Source of the DNA: Paenibacillus glacialis
GTDB taxonomy: Bacteria; Bacillota; Bacilli; Paenibacillales; Paenibacillaceae
NCBI RefSeq assembly: GCF_001637205.1
Contig: NZ_LVJH01000029.1
Span: 62,001 to 126,000, forward strand
DNA length: 64,000 bases
Direction: 5' to 3'
This document shows, piece by piece, positions 59,973-64,000 of this stretch. Position numbers and translations under genes: made by a program. The first letter of the stretch is position 1. Each line of letters starts with the position of its first letter. The notes below the pieces were generated by a model. That model saw only the letters and a list, made by a program, of their open reading frames with translations, did no database searches and was not told where the DNA came from.

Positions 59973-60974
59973 GTGGTACATCTGCCAAAAGTGAATGAAC
60001 TGGGTTTCTTTGAAATTCGATTAGAGTCAATTGGAGGTCTTGGGGCAAATCTTGCTGGTAAAATGCTAGCTGAAGCTGGTGTTGAAGGAGCCGGTCTGAA
60101 TGGGGTGAGTTTCTCATCTTATGGTTCTGAGAAGAAGGGCTCCCCTGTTAAAGCGCACATTCGTTTTTGCGATTTAAATACACCCATTCGTGATACATCC
60201 CCAGTAGAACGTCCGCATGTTGTTAGTATTTTTCATGAAGCTCTGGCGAAGACAGTAAACGTAGTCAGTGGAATTTATGCAGACAGTACAGTCCTGATTA
60301 ACTCTCAGAAGTCACCTGAGCAATTAAAGGATGTTATGAATATGCTCGGAGGTACAATTGCTGTTATTGATGCCACCGGGATTGCTTTGGCCGAGAAAAA
60401 CCGAGTCAATATGGCGATGATAGGTGCTATGTTCCGATTATGCCCTTTTCTAGATCCAGACACCATGAAAGATGTCATTCGCAAATCACTTGGAACCAAA
60501 TATCCGCAAAGTGTTACTTCTGCAATAAACACGTTCGAACGTGGGTTTAACGAAGTTACGATACAGGAATTCCCTTTAATGGATGGATTGTCGATGCCAG
60601 AATTTATACGTGCAGATACACCAGTGCTTGGCTATGAGACACAATCGATCGGTGGGGTCATTACGAATCCTGGTAATAGCTTTTTGAAGGATCTCAGTAT
60701 TTCACGATCGGGTATGATGCCTCATTTTGTATTGGATGATTGTATCCATTGTGCTCAATGTGACACCGTATGCCCTGATTTTTGTTTTGTGTGGGAAGAA
60801 CAACCAGATAAAAAAGGAAGACCTCAAATGTTCTTGAAAGGGATTGACTTCCAATATTGTAAAGGCTGTCTGAAGTGTATTGAGGCTTGTCCGACAGATG
60901 CCCTTTCTAAAGTTCTTGAAGTAGAGGGCGCAGCAGATGCGCAGACGATTAAGCATGTCTTTGATTTAGTATAG
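59973..60974 (+). CDS. 2-oxoacid:ferredoxin oxidoreductase, fused gamma-delta subunit
   Basis: Electron-transfer half of a 2-oxoacid (pyruvate-type) ferredoxin oxidoreductase. The gamma domain covers about residues 1-200 (IRLESIGGLGANLAGKMLAE and VSFSSYGSEKKGSPVKAHIR). A delta/ferredoxin domain ends the protein with two 4Fe-4S motifs, CIHCAQCDTVCPDFC and CKGCLKCIEACPTD. AAAGGGG ends at 59964, so the GTG at 59973 has better spacing than the ATG at 59967; either gives about 333-335 residues. The alpha-beta gene follows 27 bp later. Subunit order matches the Thermotoga gamma-delta-alpha-beta operon. Confidence 0.9.
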   Translation: MVHLPKVNELGFFEIRLESIGGLGANLAGKMLAEAGVEGAGLNGVSFSSYGSEKKGSPVKAHIRFCDLNTPIRDTSPVERPHVVSIFHEALAKTVNVVSGIYADSTVLINSQKSPEQLKDVMNMLGGTIAVIDATGIALAEKNRVNMAMIGAMFRLCPFLDPDTMKDVIRKSLGTKYPQSVTSAINTFERGFNEVTIQEFPLMDGLSMPEFIRADTPVLGYETQSIGGVITNPGNSFLKDLSISRSGMMPHFVLDDCIHCAQCDTVCPDFCFVWEEQPDKKGRPQMFLKGIDFQYCKGCLKCIEACPTDALSKVLEVEGAADAQTIKHVFDLV

Positions 60975-61001
60975 AACAATGGTGAAAGGTGGGGTACTCT
61001 A

Positions 61002-63308
61002 GTGGCTGTTAATTATGAAACAGAAGTTGTTTTATCTGAAGTAGAGCAGTTAACTGTATATGAATCAGGGAATGAAATGGCTGCTTACGCTGCTCATCAG
61101 ATTAACTATCATGTCATGGGTTATTTTCCAATCTCCCCCTCAACTGAGGTGGCACAATATTTGGATCTCATGAAAGCAAGTGGACAACATGATATAAAGT
61201 TGATCCCGTCAGACGGGGAACATAGTTCGGCAGGGATATGTTATGGGGCTTCTACGGCGGGTGGACGCGTATTTAATGCGACTAGTGCTAATGGATATAT
61301 GTTTATGCTAGAACAGATGCCGGTGCAATCTGGAACTCGGTTCCCGATGGTATTGAATCTAGTCTGTCGTTCCATTTCAGGTCCTCTCAATATTCATGGA
61401 GATCACTCTGATTTATATTTCGCATTGAACACAGGATGGCCGATCTTGATGTGTCGTGATCCCCAATCTGTCTATGATATGAATTTGATTGCATTGAAGC
61501 TTGCTGAGCATCCTAAAGTACGACTTCCTGTGATGGTGGCTTCAGATGGTTACTTCACATCGCATCAGAAACGCCGTGTTCAAGCTTTCGCTCATAGCGC
61601 AGATGTACTTAAGTTCGTAGGTGAAAAGCCGCCAGAAGGCTTCCCTAATACGTTAGATAGAGATAATCCGATAACGGTTGGTCCTTATATGAACGAACCG
61701 GATTATATTAATAACAAATTCCAGCAATCACAAGCGATGTATAATGCGGGAGATGTATTTGAAGTCATTTCAAATGAATATAAACAACTTACAGGTCGAC
61801 ATTATGAAATGCTTGATATGTACTGCATGGAGGATGCCGAAGTTGCTGTATTCCTGATGAACTCAGCGTCAGAAATTATCAAAGATGTGGTGGATCAGCT
61901 TCGTAGTCAAGGGATCAAGGCGGGTTCAATCGCTCCTAATATGATTCGACCGTTCCCACAGCAACAAATAGCCGAAGCTCTTCAACATGTCAAAGCAATA
62001 ACGGTTGGAGATCGAGCCGATTCTTATGGCGCTCATGGCGGAAATATGGTTAATGAGATTAAAGCTGCTCTGTTCACATATGGGAACACTTCTACGCAAG
62101 TGATTAGTCGGATATATGGACTCGGGGGGAAGGAATTCTACGCTGAGGATGGACATCATTTATTCGAACTAGCGATTGAAGCTGTTGAGAAGGGTAAGGT
62201 AGAAGTTCCTTTTGATTATTATGGTCATACCGTGGGTGATGCAGATAAGGCTCCTAAGCGAATACTTAAGCCTATGAAGTTCGAAGACTTAAAGACAGGT
62301 CTGATTACAATTAAGAAGGATGAAGTGACAGGTAAGTTAAGTGTACGCATTCCTCCACTACGTTCACTAACGAAGAAGCCGAAGCGATTATCTCCTGGAC
62401 ATGGTGCTTGTCCTGGGTGCGGGATATTCTCAGGACTCGAGACATTCTTCAAAGGAATTGAAGGGGATATTATTGCTCTGTACCATACAGGTTGTGCTAT
62501 GGTCGTGACGACGGGATTCCCATATTCCTCTCATAAAGCTACCTACATCCATAATCTATTCCAGAATGGGGCTGCGACACTATCAGGTGTAGTAGAAATG
62601 TTCTGGGAGCGCAAACGCCGTGGAGAACTGGATCATTTAGGTCTGCAAGATGACTTCACGTTCGTGATGGTAACGGGTGATGGCGGGATGGATATTGGGA
62701 TGGGTCCTGCCATTGGGGCAGCCCTTCGGAATCATAAGATGATCATTATTGAGTATGATAATGAGGGATATATGAACACCGGTGCTCAACAGTCTTATTC
62801 AACACCTATCGGAAATCGCACTTCTACATCGAATATTGGGAAAGAACAACAAGGAAAGACGACCCATCATAAAGATACGGCTCAAATTATGGCAGCAACG
62901 AATATTCCTTATGTATTTACCGGGTCGGAAGCCTTCGCACAAGATTTGGTGAAGAAAGCAGCCAAAGCCCAATATTATGCTCAGAATGAAGGATTAGTGT
63001 ACGGAAAGATCCTTATCGCATGTCCGCTGAATTGGTTGTCCAATGACCATGAGGGAACTCAAATTGTGAATGAAGCAGTAGATTCTTGTTTCTTTCCACT
63101 CTATGAAGTCGAACATGGATGTACGACGATCACCTATAATCCTGAAGATAAGAACAAGAAAGTTGAGTTGCGTGAATGGTTGAAATGGATGGGCAAAACA
63201 CGTCATCTACTTAAACCAGAGAACGAAGCGGCCTATGAGAACTTTCAAGGTGAGGTCGATCGGCGTTGGCATGTATTAAAGGCCAAACATGAGAACCCAT
63301 ACTTGTAA
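61002..63308 (+). CDS. 2-oxoacid:ferredoxin oxidoreductase, fused alpha-beta subunit
   Basis: Catalytic half, which decarboxylates a 2-oxoacid and makes acyl-CoA while passing electrons to the clusters of the partner. It has 768 residues from GTG 61002 after AAAGGTGGGG. The alpha region (1-430) has GYFPISPSTEVAQYLDLMKA and GEHSSAGICYGASTAGGRVF. The beta region starts near 465 with SPGHGACPGCGIFSGLETF. The thiamine diphosphate motif is GDGGMDIGMGPAIGAAL to YDNEGYMNTG near 557-585. The alpha-beta fusion beside a gamma-delta fusion makes a two-gene enzyme. Pyruvate is the likeliest substrate, but 2-oxoglutarate or others cannot be excluded. Confidence 0.9.
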   Translation: MAVNYETEVVLSEVEQLTVYESGNEMAAYAAHQINYHVMGYFPISPSTEVAQYLDLMKASGQHDIKLIPSDGEHSSAGICYGASTAGGRVFNATSANGYMFMLEQMPVQSGTRFPMVLNLVCRSISGPLNIHGDHSDLYFALNTGWPILMCRDPQSVYDMNLIALKLAEHPKVRLPVMVASDGYFTSHQKRRVQAFAHSADVLKFVGEKPPEGFPNTLDRDNPITVGPYMNEPDYINNKFQQSQAMYNAGDVFEVISNEYKQLTGRHYEMLDMYCMEDAEVAVFLMNSASEIIKDVVDQLRSQGIKAGSIAPNMIRPFPQQQIAEALQHVKAITVGDRADSYGAHGGNMVNEIKAALFTYGNTSTQVISRIYGLGGKEFYAEDGHHLFELAIEAVEKGKVEVPFDYYGHTVGDADKAPKRILKPMKFEDLKTGLITIKKDEVTGKLSVRIPPLRSLTKKPKRLSPGHGACPGCGIFSGLETFFKGIEGDIIALYHTGCAMVVTTGFPYSSHKATYIHNLFQNGAATLSGVVEMFWERKRRGELDHLGLQDDFTFVMVTGDGGMDIGMGPAIGAALRNHKMIIIEYDNEGYMNTGAQQSYSTPIGNRTSTSNIGKEQQGKTTHHKDTAQIMAATNIPYVFTGSEAFAQDLVKKAAKAQYYAQNEGLVYGKILIACPLNWLSNDHEGTQIVNEAVDSCFFPLYEVEHGCTTITYNPEDKNKKVELREWLKWMGKTRHLLKPENEAAYENFQGEVDRRWHVLKAKHENPYL

Positions 63309-63325
63309 GGGAATTAAGAAATGAA

Positions 63326-63372
63326 GAAGGGTTCTCTCCTTAGTGTGTAAAGGGGGAGAGGCCTTCTTTTTT
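63326..63372 (+). terminator. Terminator after the oxidoreductase operon
   Basis: GAAGGGTTCTCTCC (63326-63339) pairs with GGGGAGAGGCCTTC with mismatches in the middle, followed by six T. Confidence 0.7.
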
Positions 63373-63473
63373 CTAGTGATGGATCCGTGTATAATAAGAC
63401 AAAATTGTTTTTAACGTTGAGCCGAAATAAGGATTAGTCTTTAAGCTAATTAAGAAAGGGAATGTGGCTTTAT

Positions 63474-64000
63474 ATGAATAGTTTTCAAGCATTTATTATT
63501 CGTAAAGATGAACAAGGATTTCGCAGCAGTGTGGAGACTTTAAACATAGAGCAGTTATCAGAGGGCGACGTCATCGTAGAGGTTCATTATTCCGGAGTGA
63601 ATTACAAGGATGGGTTAGCGAATTCACCGGAAGGAAGAATCGTTAGCTCGTATCCATTTGTTCCAGGAATAGATATGGCAGGTTCGGTTGTGGAATCTAG
63701 TCATCCCTGCTTTCAAGCAGGAGATGCTGTCTTGTGTACTGGATATGGACTAGGCGTATCCCATTTCGGGGGTTATAGTCGCTATGTGAGACTGAGTGGT
63801 GATTGGTTGGTGTCCATTCCCAAGGGACTTAATTTCAAAGAAGCTATGGGTATAGGCACAGCTGGATTTACGGCTGGATTGTCCGTGGATAGTCTAATTC
63901 ATAATGGACTTTCACCAGAGCAGGGACCTGTGTTAGTAACTGGGGCAACAGGTGGCGTGGGTAGTATCGCAGTCAATATTTTAGCTCAGCTTGGATATGA
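63474..64000 (+). CDS. YhdH/YhfP-type zinc-free alcohol dehydrogenase/acrylyl-CoA reductase, 5' part
   Basis: Start of an MDR-superfamily NADPH oxidoreductase; the window ends after about 175 residues. The N-terminus reads NSFQAFIIRKDEQGFRSSVE, then VIVEVHYSGVNYKDGLANSP, FVPGIDMAGSVVES and the cofactor motif TGATGGVGSIA near residue 160. These fit the YhdH/YhfP family (quinone oxidoreductase or acrylyl-CoA reductase). GAAAGGGAATG lies 13-18 bases before the ATG. It follows the terminator of the oxidoreductase operon, so it is a separate transcription unit. The 3' end is not in the window. Confidence 0.88.
   Translation, partial: MNSFQAFIIRKDEQGFRSSVETLNIEQLSEGDVIVEVHYSGVNYKDGLANSPEGRIVSSYPFVPGIDMAGSVVESSHPCFQAGDAVLCTGYGLGVSHFGGYSRYVRLSGDWLVSIPKGLNFKEAMGIGTAGFTAGLSVDSLIHNGLSPEQGPVLVTGATGGVGSIAVNILAQLGY

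Overview
The window is a chromosomal segment of an endospore-forming Firmicute of the order Bacillales, most likely Paenibacillus or a close relative (inference). Gene order follows the Bacillus subtilis cdsA-dxr-rasP-proS-polC ... spoVS-miaB-ricA block almost step by step. It contains sporulation and germination genes (dpaA/dpaB, spoIIIE, sleB, spoVS, ylxY), strong AGGAGG-type ribosome sites and many TTG starts. Features unlike B. subtilis are an archaeal/eukaryotic-type ProS, an RNase J with a complete active site at the rnjB position, and a two-gene 2-oxoacid:ferredoxin oxidoreductase. All confidently called genes are on the + strand.

Layout. 1-9.1 kb: lipid and isoprenoid genes (end of cdsA, dxr), the site-2 protease rseP, proS and polC. 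9.1-20.2 kb: the translation/transcription operon rimP-nusA-rnpM-ylxQ-infB-rbfA-nrnA-truB-ribF, then rpsO and pnp. 20.4-28.3 kb: ylxY-type deacetylase, M16 peptidase, dut, then dpaA-dpaB-asd-dapG-dapA, which carries aspartate to dihydrodipicolinate and on to spore dipicolinate. 28.5-41 kb: RNase J, tepA, ylzJ, spoIIIE, sleB, ymfF/H/I/J/K and rodZ. 41-49.4 kb: a 53-residue membrane protein, yajQ, pgsA, cinA, recA-recX, rny, ymdB, spoVS. 49.6-64 kb is more mixed: M19 dipeptidase, pduL, an ArsR-type regulator beside a SulP transporter, miaB-ricA, a thioesterase, a NAD-salvage trio (Nudix protein, pncA, pncB), the two-gene oxidoreductase and the start of a YhdH-type reductase.

There is no prophage, insertion sequence, CRISPR array, rRNA or tRNA that I can see. 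The most unusual material lies between genes. (1) A dispersed structured repeat of about 100-140 bp occurs in at least five near-complete copies plus two partial ones. Its AAATATAAG end always sits beside a Rho-independent terminator. (2) Two tandem hairpin arrays lie directly before proS and dapA and end in the gene's own ribosome site. (3) ymdB seems to start at ATT. (4) A 28-codon leader reading frame overlaps the pgsA start. (5) The arsR and sulP upstream regions share an AT-rich operator-like sequence. (6) A 51-nt perfect hairpin lies between yajQ and pgsA. None of these was tested by computation; they come from reading the sequence.
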